Assembly (NCBI GenBank): GCA_026645735.1
Contig: JAPKMT010000004.1
Span: 52,237-116,236, forward strand
Length of the DNA: 64,000 nt
Direction: 5' to 3'
From: Flexilinea sp.
GTDB lineage: Bacteria; Chloroflexota; Anaerolineae; Anaerolineales; Anaerolineaceae
Every line of letters starts with the position of its first letter. The first letter of the stretch is position 1. The notes beneath the pieces were generated by a model. That model ran no database searches, had not been told where the DNA came from, and was given only the letters and a program-made list of their open reading frames with translations. The translations under genes were made by a program, and so were the position numbers. Shown one piece after another: positions 28,791 through 36,600 of this stretch.

Positions 28791-28873
28791 TTTTTTTACC
28801 TGAAAATACGATTGATTCTTATATTTTTTTACAACATTAAAACTGGCTTCTTGCCGGTATTTTGGAGTTTTTC

Positions 28874-30412
28874 ATGAAGAAGAGCTATTTGATTGGAGTT
28901 GATCTTGGTACCAGTAGTACAAAATCAGCACTGTTTACAATAACTGGCAAAAAGATCGCTGAGGCCAGTGCTGCTGTTCCGATTTATTATCCGCAACCCG
29001 GAATCGTCGAGCAAAATGATCAGGATTTTTATGATACAGCCGCTCAGACAGTCCAAAAGGTTATTCAAGAAAGCGGAATAGATCCCAAAGAAATCGCAGC
29101 GATTGCCTTTGATTCCCAGATGGCTGGAATCGGCATGATTGACGAACACTTTCACCCTTCAGCCAGATTTGATTCCTGGCTCGATATGCGATGCAAACCA
29201 TATATTGACTGCATGGACCGGGAAGCCGGAGAATTGGTCACGCAAATCACCGGTTGTCCACCGACATGTGCGCATGGATCGAAAATTTTGTGGTGGAAAA
29301 ACGAACAACCGGAAATTTATAGCAATACGGCAAAATACGTTATCCCCGGGGTGTACGTTGCCGGACGAATGGCAGGTCTGCGAGCAGAAGATGCATTTAT
29401 CGATTACACGTATATTCACTTTTCAGGCTTCGCTGACAATGAAAAAAAGTGCTGGTCTGAAGAATTATGCAATCGTTTCGGAATCGATCAATCGAAATTA
29501 CCCAGAATTGTGAATCCTTGGGATGTTATCGGTGAAGTGACCGAAGAATCTTCGAAAAATTTTGGATTGACACCCGGCACAATCATTGCAGCCGGAGCCG
29601 GTGATACAGCCGCCAATGCCTTAGGCGCAGGAATAGTGCATCCCGGTATGCTTTTGGATGTGGCTGGTACAGCATCTGTGCTGGCCGGGTGTACGAATCG
29701 TTATGCAGCCGATGTAAAAAACAGAGCTTTAATCAGCATGCGGTCGATCATTCCTGACTTGTGGAATCCACTGGCATACATCGGCGGAGGTGGAATTGCT
29801 TTGAGCTGGTTTAAAGAACAGTTTTATAACACGAATCGCGGAAAACCATTGCCGGACGATGAGGATTTATATGCAGAAATGATGGCTGCTGCTGCAAATG
29901 TTGCTCCTGGCTGCGAAGGGCTGCTGTTCTCACCGCACCTGGGCGGCAGAATTTGTCCATCTGATGCCGAGATGCGCGGTGCCTGGATCGGTGCATCCTG
30001 GTCACATACACAATCCCATTTCTTCCGCGCCATACTGGAAAGCGTTGCCTTTGAATATGCATATTATCTCGACATTATGCGAGACATCCTGCCAGATTTA
30101 TCACTGGTTAACGCGAGAGTAGTCGGTGGCGGAGCAAAAAGTGATCTCTGGAATCAGATCAAGTCCGATGTGCTGGCAGTTCCTTATCAGCGACTCAAAT
30201 GCAAAGAATTTGGATCCTGGGGAATCGCAATGGTCGCCGGAAAAGCCGCCGGTGTGATTGAAAATCTATCCGAACATGCGATTCAAACCAGTCATCTCTC
30301 AGGAGATCCATTTCAACCCAACGATGAGAATGGAAAAATCTACCAGCAGATCATCCAAAAATATATTTGCATGGAGAATACATTGAGCCGCTTCTTTAAC
30401 CAGAAGCCATAA
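28874..30412 (+). CDS. FGGY-family carbohydrate kinase (xylulokinase/fuculokinase-like)
   Basis: The start is ATG 28874 with GGAG 6 bases upstream. The 512-residue product opens MKKSYLIGVDLGTSSTKSAL (phosphate-1 motif) and has the catalytic Asp in AGAGDTAANALGAG and the adenosine motif VVGGGAKSDLWNQ. FGGY kinases phosphorylate a ketose or polyol. Its place next to the GntR regulator and opposite the isomerases suggests it uses the ketose made by FucI or the epimerase. Exact sugar unknown. Confidence 0.88.
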   Translation: MKKSYLIGVDLGTSSTKSALFTITGKKIAEASAAVPIYYPQPGIVEQNDQDFYDTAAQTVQKVIQESGIDPKEIAAIAFDSQMAGIGMIDEHFHPSARFDSWLDMRCKPYIDCMDREAGELVTQITGCPPTCAHGSKILWWKNEQPEIYSNTAKYVIPGVYVAGRMAGLRAEDAFIDYTYIHFSGFADNEKKCWSEELCNRFGIDQSKLPRIVNPWDVIGEVTEESSKNFGLTPGTIIAAGAGDTAANALGAGIVHPGMLLDVAGTASVLAGCTNRYAADVKNRALISMRSIIPDLWNPLAYIGGGGIALSWFKEQFYNTNRGKPLPDDEDLYAEMMAAAANVAPGCEGLLFSPHLGGRICPSDAEMRGAWIGASWSHTQSHFFRAILESVAFEYAYYLDIMRDILPDLSLVNARVVGGGAKSDLWNQIKSDVLAVPYQRLKCKEFGSWGIAMVAGKAAGVIENLSEHAIQTSHLSGDPFQPNDENGKIYQQIIQKYICMENTLSRFFNQKP

Positions 30413-30525
30413 AGTCGATTCTCACAATCCTCAGGATTTCCCGGGAATCGAAAACAATCAACAATAACAAAAAGCTGAAGTGTAATTCTTCAATGAATAC
30501 GAAAATCAGAAGAAAAGGATAAAAA

Positions 30526-31566
30526 ATGAAAAATCAGGTTCGGATTTGTATGATCGGTTCCGGAAGAGTTGGAAAAAACCATTCCCGAATCATCAAGGAT
30601 AATATTCCTGCTGCAAAAATCATCGCCCTTGTGGATCCAATGGAATCAACGCGACAGGAAACTGCTGCTGAATATGGAATTGAAGAACAATATGACAGTC
30701 TCGAACAGGCATTGGAGGCATCAAAATTCGACGCAGTCATTATTACAACTCCGCCTGCTTCTCATCTGCCGTTAGCAGTCCTGGCAGCAGAAAACAAGAA
30801 ACAAATTTTCCTTGAAAAACCGATGGGATTGACCATGAAAGATTGCCACAAGATTTCGGATGCAGTGGATCGAAATCAAGTCATTCTTCAACTGGGTTTC
30901 ATGCGCCGCTTCGATCCGGAATTTATGCACGCTTTTGAGCGAATTCAGGGTGGTGAAATTGGTGATCCGATGATGATCAAATCCAATACACATGGTCCGG
31001 GTTTGCCTGCAGCCCGTTGGGCTCATGATCTGCAAACATCCAACGGCATGCTTTCCGAAGTAAACAGCCATGATTGGGATAGTGTCCGCTGGCTGATGGG
31101 ATCCAACATCGAACGCGTTTATGCAGAAGTGGCAAATTTCAAAGGGGCTTCCTATAACGTTACAACAGAAAACTTCTATGACAACGTGTTAGTGAACTGT
31201 AAATTAGAGAGCGGTGGCTTGGGGATGATTTCCGGAATTTGTCCGTGTGGTTATGGTTATGATGCCAGGGTCGAAATCGTCGGCACCAAAGGGATCATGC
31301 AGATCGGAACGATTGAGGGAGAAGCGATCGTGGTCTGTAATAATCGTGAAACGGGTTTAATTCGTCCAATTGTAAAGACCTGGCCGCAGCGCTTCGCATA
31401 CGGTTACATCAACGAATTAAGTCACTTCATCCAATGCGTGCAGAATGATCAACAGCCATGTGTCAGCATGGAAGATGGAAAATGGGCAGTCGCAGGAGTT
31501 CTTGCAGGTACAAAATCATTCTTCGAAAAGCGTCCTGTTTATTTGAGTGAAATTTATAACACATAA
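30526..31566 (+). CDS. Gfo/Idh/MocA-family NAD(P)-dependent oxidoreductase (inositol 2-dehydrogenase-like)
   Basis: This 346-residue protein has a Rossmann N-terminus (ICMIGSGRVGKNHSRII), the catalytic-lysine motif FLEKPMG and SEVNSHDWDSVRWLMG, where His and Asp fit the active-site pattern of myo-inositol and sugar dehydrogenases of this family. It probably oxidises a cyclic sugar or inositol. It is co-directional with the kinase (gap about 110 bases) and the Zn dehydrogenase that follows. Confidence 0.85.
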   Translation: MKNQVRICMIGSGRVGKNHSRIIKDNIPAAKIIALVDPMESTRQETAAEYGIEEQYDSLEQALEASKFDAVIITTPPASHLPLAVLAAENKKQIFLEKPMGLTMKDCHKISDAVDRNQVILQLGFMRRFDPEFMHAFERIQGGEIGDPMMIKSNTHGPGLPAARWAHDLQTSNGMLSEVNSHDWDSVRWLMGSNIERVYAEVANFKGASYNVTTENFYDNVLVNCKLESGGLGMISGICPCGYGYDARVEIVGTKGIMQIGTIEGEAIVVCNNRETGLIRPIVKTWPQRFAYGYINELSHFIQCVQNDQQPCVSMEDGKWAVAGVLAGTKSFFEKRPVYLSEIYNT

Positions 31567-31610
31567 ATAGAATCAGAATTTCGAAACACTGAAAGGGAAC
31601 AGGAGATACT

Positions 31611-32660
31611 ATGATGTTAGCAGCTGTATATTATGGGAAAGAAGATATTCGGATTATGGATGTCCCCCAACCTGAAATCGGTCCGGGTGAATTGCTGATA
31701 AAAGTATTAAGTGCCAGTATCTGCGGAACAGATCTGCGGATTTATCAGGGTGGACATCGATATTATCCGGAAGGTACAATCCGCATTCCCGGACATGAAG
31801 TCGTTGGAATGATTGAAAAAATGGGAGAGGGAATTGAGGGATTTGCAGTCGGACAAAAAGTCTTCATCGCACCGAATATGGGTTGCGGACACTGCAAACA
31901 GTGCATTACGGGCAATAATAATTTGTGCTCGAATCACTTTGATGCCATTGGTATCACCATCGATGGCGGTTTTGCTGAATACATGCGCGTCCCTGCCAAT
32001 GCCGTTCAGCAAGGTTGTGTCATTAAAATTCATGACGATGTCGATCCGGCTGTCGCTGCACTGACAGAACCATTTGCCTGCGTGCTGCGAGGTCAAAAAG
32101 CTGTTCAAATTCGACCCGGAGATGTCGTGCTTGTTATCGGAGCTGGTCCGATCGGAATTATGCACGCAAAATTGGCCAGGGTATGGGGTGCCGGTCGCGT
32201 CATTGTCAGTGAAACCATTCCATTCCGGGCAGAACAGGCGAAAAGGATGGGTGCTGATCGCGTTGTTGATCCGACAAATGAAGATTTGGAATCCGTCATA
32301 AAAGAAGAAAGTGAAGGCAGAGGAGCAGACGTCATCATTGTTGCCGCACCTGCACGCGGAGCGCAGGAGAGTTCATTATTGCTGGCTGCCGTTGGAGGCA
32401 GAATCAACTTTTTTGGCGGATTACCCAAGGACAATTCCAGCATCAGTTTTGATTCCAATATCGTCCATTACAAAGAGTTAATGGTGACAGCCACCACGGC
32501 TTGTAGCACAGACAACTGTTGGCAGGCTGCACAGATCATCAATTCAGGCAGAGTTGATCTCAGCGATCTGGTCAGCAAGCGTTTTCCGCTGAAAGAAGCA
32601 AAAGAAGCTTTTGCAGAAGCGTTACAAAAGAAAGCGTTGAAAATCGTCATCGAGCCATAG
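31611..32660 (+). CDS. Zinc-dependent medium-chain dehydrogenase (sorbitol/threonine dehydrogenase-like)
   Basis: This 349-residue protein has catalytic-zinc ligands in SASICGTDLRIYQGGH and GHEVVG, structural-zinc cysteines in NMGCGHCKQCITGNNNLC, and the NAD loop VIGAGPIGIMHAKLA. AGGAG precedes the start by 5 bases. It is expected to oxidise a polyol or sugar hydroxyl to a ketone. It ends the plus-strand operon; a terminator follows directly. Confidence 0.88.
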   Translation: MMLAAVYYGKEDIRIMDVPQPEIGPGELLIKVLSASICGTDLRIYQGGHRYYPEGTIRIPGHEVVGMIEKMGEGIEGFAVGQKVFIAPNMGCGHCKQCITGNNNLCSNHFDAIGITIDGGFAEYMRVPANAVQQGCVIKIHDDVDPAVAALTEPFACVLRGQKAVQIRPGDVVLVIGAGPIGIMHAKLARVWGAGRVIVSETIPFRAEQAKRMGADRVVDPTNEDLESVIKEESEGRGADVIIVAAPARGAQESSLLLAAVGGRINFFGGLPKDNSSISFDSNIVHYKELMVTATTACSTDNCWQAAQIINSGRVDLSDLVSKRFPLKEAKEAFAEALQKKALKIVIEP

Positions 32661-32690
32661 TTTTTCCTCCAAAGATGGTTATTTGATTCA

Positions 32691-32735
32691 AAAAATCAGA
32701 CTGTCCTTTATTGAAAAAAGGGCAGTCTGATTTTT
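32691..32735 (+). terminator. Terminator of the gntR-kinase-dehydrogenase operon
   Basis: AAAAATCAGACTG (32691-32703) pairs with CAGTCTGATTTTT (32723-32735), with more pairing inside (CCTTT/AAAGG). The 3' arm ends in a T-run. Confidence 0.85.
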
Positions 32736-32760
32736 AAATCGTATCCAGAAGCTGGATATC

Positions 32761-32883
32761 CAGCGATTCGAAATATGGGAAAAAATAAATGTTGTTGTGT
32801 TGTTTTTGCACTCCGCGCAAAAACAACACAACAACAAATTTTCTCGATCAATTCGAAAGGTTGGTTCAAATTTCGAATTACTG
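32761..32883 (+). mobile_element. Palindromic MITE-like element, copy 3 (123 bp, 9-bp target duplication)
   Basis: The ends are CAGCGATTCG and CGAATTACTG. The core is the TTGTTGTTGTGTTG type, almost perfectly paired. The 9-mer CTGGATATC flanks both ends (32752-32760 and 32884-32892). The right copy of the 9-mer overlaps the stop codon of the FGGY gene. It lies between converging genes, with the long arm on the right. Confidence 0.88.
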
Positions 32884-32890
32884 CTGGATA

Positions 32891-34363
32891 TCAGATTTGC
32901 TTGATGGCCGTATAAATCCGCAAGTAACGTCCATAGACCTGATCATAAATCGCTGCGGCAGCAGCATCCGGGTAAAAATGTCGACTGAGCCGTTTCTCAC
33001 TCAGCATATTGGTAAAGTAACCGTAATCGGAAATCTTCTTCTGATCCAACAGTACTGAAGCAGAAAGTGCCATCGCCGGTAAATATTCCGAATCCGGGAA
33101 AATCATGACTTCATGATTCAACATATCGGAAAGGATTTGGCACCAGACATTTTCCTGTGCCCCCCCTCCGACAATCGAAATCGTTTTAGGTTTCCCGCCG
33201 ATCGTTTCCAATCCCTGACGAATTGAGAAAGCAACACCTTCCAAAGCCGCCCGAATCAGATCCTGCTTGGTAGTTTCTGGAGAAATTCCGATATAAGCCC
33301 CACGAATGTCATTATCAACAACTGGGAATCGTTCACCGACGAGATACGGCAAAAACAAAAGATTGCTGCTGCCAGGATTGCTCTCTTTTAACAGCCGGCT
33401 CCCGTAAGAAAACATCTCATCCTGTTTGCCATCTTCCGTCAGCACGGAACAGATCCAATGATGAACATTGCCAGCGTTGAAAAATGGTACAACATTGACA
33501 TAAACATGATGCGGAATTGCAGCCAGATTGAAAACAGTTTTTTTCATCATCGGCTGATCTGAAACACAGGCAATCCAGCCAGAAGTGCCCAGATTGATAT
33601 TGAATTCACCATTCTGAGATATACCGCTGGCAAGCGTTGTTGCACCTGCATCTCCGGATCCCGCATAGACAGGTGTTCCTGGAGCAAAACCGCACTGTGC
33701 AGCGGCTGAATCAAGAATCGTACCGATCTTTTCCTCAGGACTGCACAAACGGGGAAGCAGGTCGACCGGCAAACAGAATGTATCCATCCAATGCGTATTC
33801 CAGATTTTTTTCCGAATATCCATTAAACCGGCAGTGGATCCGGCAACTACATCCGAAACAGCAACTCCGGTTAATTGGTACAAAACATAATCCTTTGAAC
33901 TGACCATCATTTTATATGTTTTCGCAAAAACTGCAGGAAGATGTTCCTTTATCCATAAGAGTTTAGCAAATGGCATGGAACCATCAAAACGATTTGCTGT
34001 AGAAGTAAAAATTACATCCTCACCGATTTTTTCCAAAATTCGTTTTGCCTGGTCGGATGCACGCACATCGGAATACAGGATCGCATTCATCGCTGCGCTT
34101 CCATCCTGAGAAATCATGATTAAATCCTGCATCTGACCGCTCAGAATCACTGCGCTGATTTCAGCAGCCGATTTTTCCCGGCAAAATATTTTTGCGATTT
34201 TACAGAATGCAGAAAACCAGTCTTCCGGTTTTTGTTCGATCAAATCGCCTTCATAGATCGTTTCAATGGTTTCACTGTGAGAAAGAATCACTTCGCCCGA
34301 ATCGGAAACGAGGACTCCTTTCACTGCAGTAGTGCCGACATCAAAGGTTGCAATATAGTTCAT
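32891..34363 (-). CDS. FGGY-family carbohydrate kinase (gluconokinase/xylulokinase-like)
   Basis: I start at ATG 34363 (MNYIATFDVGTTAVKG), with GGA 7 bases upstream. The 490-residue product has the catalytic Asp in AGSGDAGATTLASG and the adenosine motif IVGGGAQENVWCQ. It is the last gene of the second sugar-transport operon (binding protein, ATPase, permease, TrpA-like, kinase). It is separated from the TrpA-like gene by a mobile repeat, which may lower its expression. Substrate unknown. Confidence 0.87.
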   Translation of the reverse strand: MNYIATFDVGTTAVKGVLVSDSGEVILSHSETIETIYEGDLIEQKPEDWFSAFCKIAKIFCREKSAAEISAVILSGQMQDLIMISQDGSAAMNAILYSDVRASDQAKRILEKIGEDVIFTSTANRFDGSMPFAKLLWIKEHLPAVFAKTYKMMVSSKDYVLYQLTGVAVSDVVAGSTAGLMDIRKKIWNTHWMDTFCLPVDLLPRLCSPEEKIGTILDSAAAQCGFAPGTPVYAGSGDAGATTLASGISQNGEFNINLGTSGWIACVSDQPMMKKTVFNLAAIPHHVYVNVVPFFNAGNVHHWICSVLTEDGKQDEMFSYGSRLLKESNPGSSNLLFLPYLVGERFPVVDNDIRGAYIGISPETTKQDLIRAALEGVAFSIRQGLETIGGKPKTISIVGGGAQENVWCQILSDMLNHEVMIFPDSEYLPAMALSASVLLDQKKISDYGYFTNMLSEKRLSRHFYPDAAAAAIYDQVYGRYLRIYTAIKQI

Positions 34364-34428
34364 AATTCGTTCCGTCAATGAATAATTAATTTATTGATTA
34401 AATCAAATCCATCTTGGGCATAAAATAA

Positions 34429-34551
34429 CAGCAATTCGAAATATGGATTGACTTTTCGAATAAAGAAAGAAAATTTGTTGTTCTTATGATTTTGCGCGAA
34501 GCGCAAAACCATAAGAACAACAAAAAATTCTTTTCATATTTCGAGTTACTA
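34429..34551 (-). mobile_element. Palindromic MITE-like element, copy 4, inside an operon (123 bp, 9-bp duplication)
   Basis: The ends are CAGCAATTCG and CGAGTTACTA (last base changed). The core belongs to the second type (TTGTTGTTCTTATGATTTTG..), with one A-C mismatch in the stem. The 9-mer ATAAAATAA flanks exactly (34420-34428 and 34552-34560). It separates the TrpA-like gene from the kinase and would form a long hairpin in the operon mRNA. Confidence 0.88.
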
Positions 34552-34573
34552 ATAAAATAAATCCTGCATTCGA

Positions 34574-35350
34574 TTACTTTTGCATGGTATTAATTTCAGC
34601 TTTGATAGAACGGATAAACTGGCAGAGCGCATCAGGCGATTCGTTTAGCTTTTTCACCATGGCAGTCCCAATAACCGCACCGTCAAATCCGTTTTCCAAT
34701 AACTTCCGGACACGTTTTGGCGTGTCAATTCCGAATCCGGCGAATATTCGCACAGATTCGAACCGTTTTGTAAGAGCTATTATCCGCTCGTAATTGTCTT
34801 CCTTGACGCTCATACCCGTTGGTCCGGAATACAACTGATGATAGATCAGATTGTTTCCCTGAAACCGCTGATCAATTTCCACATCGGTCATCGCAGCATT
34901 GACAAATGACATTACATCTACACGAAATGATTCCAGTTCAACAGAAAGTCTTCTGCGATTTTCTTCATCCATGTCAGGTATAACAAAATTGTCAACAAGA
35001 TCGTTTTCTGCCAATTGACGGTAAAAAAAGTCTTTCTCCAGGTCTTTCTGATAACCCATAATCCAAATCGGTTGATCGATGGATTCGCGAATTCGTTTCC
35101 AATAAGACAGATCGGTTGCAATCGATGGACGAACAGCACGATGTGCCCGCTGGATAATTTCTCCATCGAAATAGGGATCTGCAGAAGGAAATCCGATTTC
35201 AAAAATATCCAATCCCGCTGCAGCGCAGCAGTGAACTGTGGAAAGGAAACTTTCTGCGTCCGGATAGGCAGCGAGCAGATAACCGACCAGTATTTTCCCG
35301 CTTTTTTTTTCTAAAACAGCTCGATTGCGCTCAGATAATATCGGCGTCAT
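34574..35350 (-). CDS. TrpA-like aldolase-fold protein in a sugar transport operon
   Basis: This 258-residue TIM barrel is of the tryptophan synthase alpha type. The catalytic acids are kept: E51 in FEIGFPSADP and D62 in YFDGEIIQ, and loop 6 reads SGPTGMS as in GVTG. TrpA cleaves indole-glycerol phosphate by a retro-aldol reaction. This paralogue is divergent, has no beta subunit next to it, and overlaps the sugar permease gene by 4 bases, while a normal trpA lies 4 kb upstream. It may cleave a different phosphorylated compound. The true substrate is open. Confidence 0.8.
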   Translation of the reverse strand: MTPILSERNRAVLEKKSGKILVGYLLAAYPDAESFLSTVHCCAAAGLDIFEIGFPSADPYFDGEIIQRAHRAVRPSIATDLSYWKRIRESIDQPIWIMGYQKDLEKDFFYRQLAENDLVDNFVIPDMDEENRRRLSVELESFRVDVMSFVNAAMTDVEIDQRFQGNNLIYHQLYSGPTGMSVKEDNYERIIALTKRFESVRIFAGFGIDTPKRVRKLLENGFDGAVIGTAMVKKLNESPDALCQFIRSIKAEINTMQK

Positions 35351-36306
35351 TGGGCAGCTCCACGTCCTATTTTTTGTGCGATGACTGCCAAAATAATAAT
35401 GGTCCCTGTCAGGATGTCCTGAATGTAAGTTGGAACCTGCAATATGGTCAGGCCATTAGCCAGGATTCCAAGAATTGCCGCTCCAACGAATGTACCCCAA
35501 ATATTGGGTATCCCTTCCTTGAACACCGTACTTCCCAGATATACCGCAGCATAGGAGGGCAAAAAGAAACTGTCACCGCCAGTTGGATGGGCTGATCCTA
35601 AACGAGACGCCATCAATACACCGGTTATGGCAGACATCGATCCACAAATTGCAAAAGCCAGTTTTTTATTTTTCTGAACATGAATTCCCGATACGTTCGC
35701 TGCAGTGACATTGCCGCCGATTGCATACAGCTTTCTGCCAAATGTCATATGCCGCATCACAAACCAGAAAATAAAAGTGAAAACAAGCATGATGATCGAC
35801 AGATAGGGAATTGACAGTAAGTTTTTCGACCCAATGTAGGAAAATGTCTTTGGAATGTTTTGGAAAACCGTCGAACCGCCAGTGATCCAAAATGTAAATC
35901 CAGCCAGAATCGTACTCATACCCAGGGTAGTTACAAAAGACAACACATTAAATTTTGTCACGATCCAGCCATTAATCCAACCGATTACAAAACAAATCAC
36001 AATCGGAGCCAGAAAACAGAAAACCAGCGGGACACCGGCGACAGACATTTTTGCGGCAATTACACCGCCAAGGCTTGCCAGTGCTCCGATGGAAAGGTCA
36101 AACTCACCTACAGCCATAATTAAGGTAGCGCCAATTGCTATGATGACCTGCAATGATATTTGTCTGCTGATATTTATCAGATTGCGCACCGTAAAAAACG
36201 CATCAGGACGCAGAAGACTGAAAACAAGAATAACCATCAGACCGGCGATGATTGTGCCATAAGACTGGAAAAGGTTCGAATAATTAATTTTCTTATGCTG
36301 GTTCAT
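35347..36306 (-). CDS. Sugar ABC transporter permease (RbsC-like), second system
   Basis: This 319-residue polytopic protein has AVGEFDLSIGALASLGG (conserved DLSxG segment) and YAIGGNVTAANVSGI, the ATPase-contact loop. It is the only permease of this system and probably works as a homodimer. A mobile repeat plus a degraded one lie between it and the ATPase gene upstream. Confidence 0.9.
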   Translation of the reverse strand: MNQHKKINYSNLFQSYGTIIAGLMVILVFSLLRPDAFFTVRNLINISRQISLQVIIAIGATLIMAVGEFDLSIGALASLGGVIAAKMSVAGVPLVFCFLAPIVICFVIGWINGWIVTKFNVLSFVTTLGMSTILAGFTFWITGGSTVFQNIPKTFSYIGSKNLLSIPYLSIIMLVFTFIFWFVMRHMTFGRKLYAIGGNVTAANVSGIHVQKNKKLAFAICGSMSAITGVLMASRLGSAHPTGGDSFFLPSYAAVYLGSTVFKEGIPNIWGTFVGAAILGILANGLTILQVPTYIQDILTGTIIILAVIAQKIGRGAAQ

Positions 36307-36384
36307 GCATGAAAAACCTTTCTATGCAAAAAATACTATCTGTTTGATTGGAACGAAATCTGTCATGGAAATTGCTGATCACAG

Positions 36385-36507
36385 CAGCGATTCGAATTAT
36401 GAGAGGGATTATTTGTTGTTGTGTTGTTTTTGCGCTCCGCGCAAAAACAACACAACAACAAGTTTTCTCTTTTTTCTCAAATGGCTTTTCCAAATTTCGA
36501 ATTACTA
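36385..36507 (+). mobile_element. Palindromic MITE-like element, copy 5, inside an operon (123 bp)
   Basis: The ends are CAGCGATTCG and CGAATTACTA. The core is of the first type with a TCC loop. The flanking 9-mers TGATCACAG (36376-36384) and TGATCACAA (36508-36516) agree at 8 of 9. It lies between the ATPase and permease genes of the second sugar system, directly next to a palindrome-free copy. Confidence 0.85.
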
Positions 36508-36517
36508 TGATCACAAC

Positions 36518-36592
36518 CAGTAATTTGATTTATGGGAAAGATTATTGTTTTCTCGATAAAGCCAAAAGGCTGGTTTGAGTTTCAAATTGTTG
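36518..36592 (+). repeat. Palindrome-free copy of the MITE-like family (75 bp)
   Basis: It runs from CAGTAATTTGATTTATGGG to CAAATTGTTG. Both arms of the family are recognisable (including AAAGGCTGGTTTGAG of the long arm), but the roughly 46-bp palindromic core is missing. It begins 2 bases after the right target duplication of copy 5. No flanking duplication is seen. Confidence 0.65.
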
Positions 36593-36600
36593 AATCGCAA

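Noticed and set aside
31572..31591. AATTTCGAAACACTG between the Gfo/Idh and Zn dehydrogenase genes as another repeat end
   Set aside because: Only one short match to the element end; no partner arm, core or duplication.
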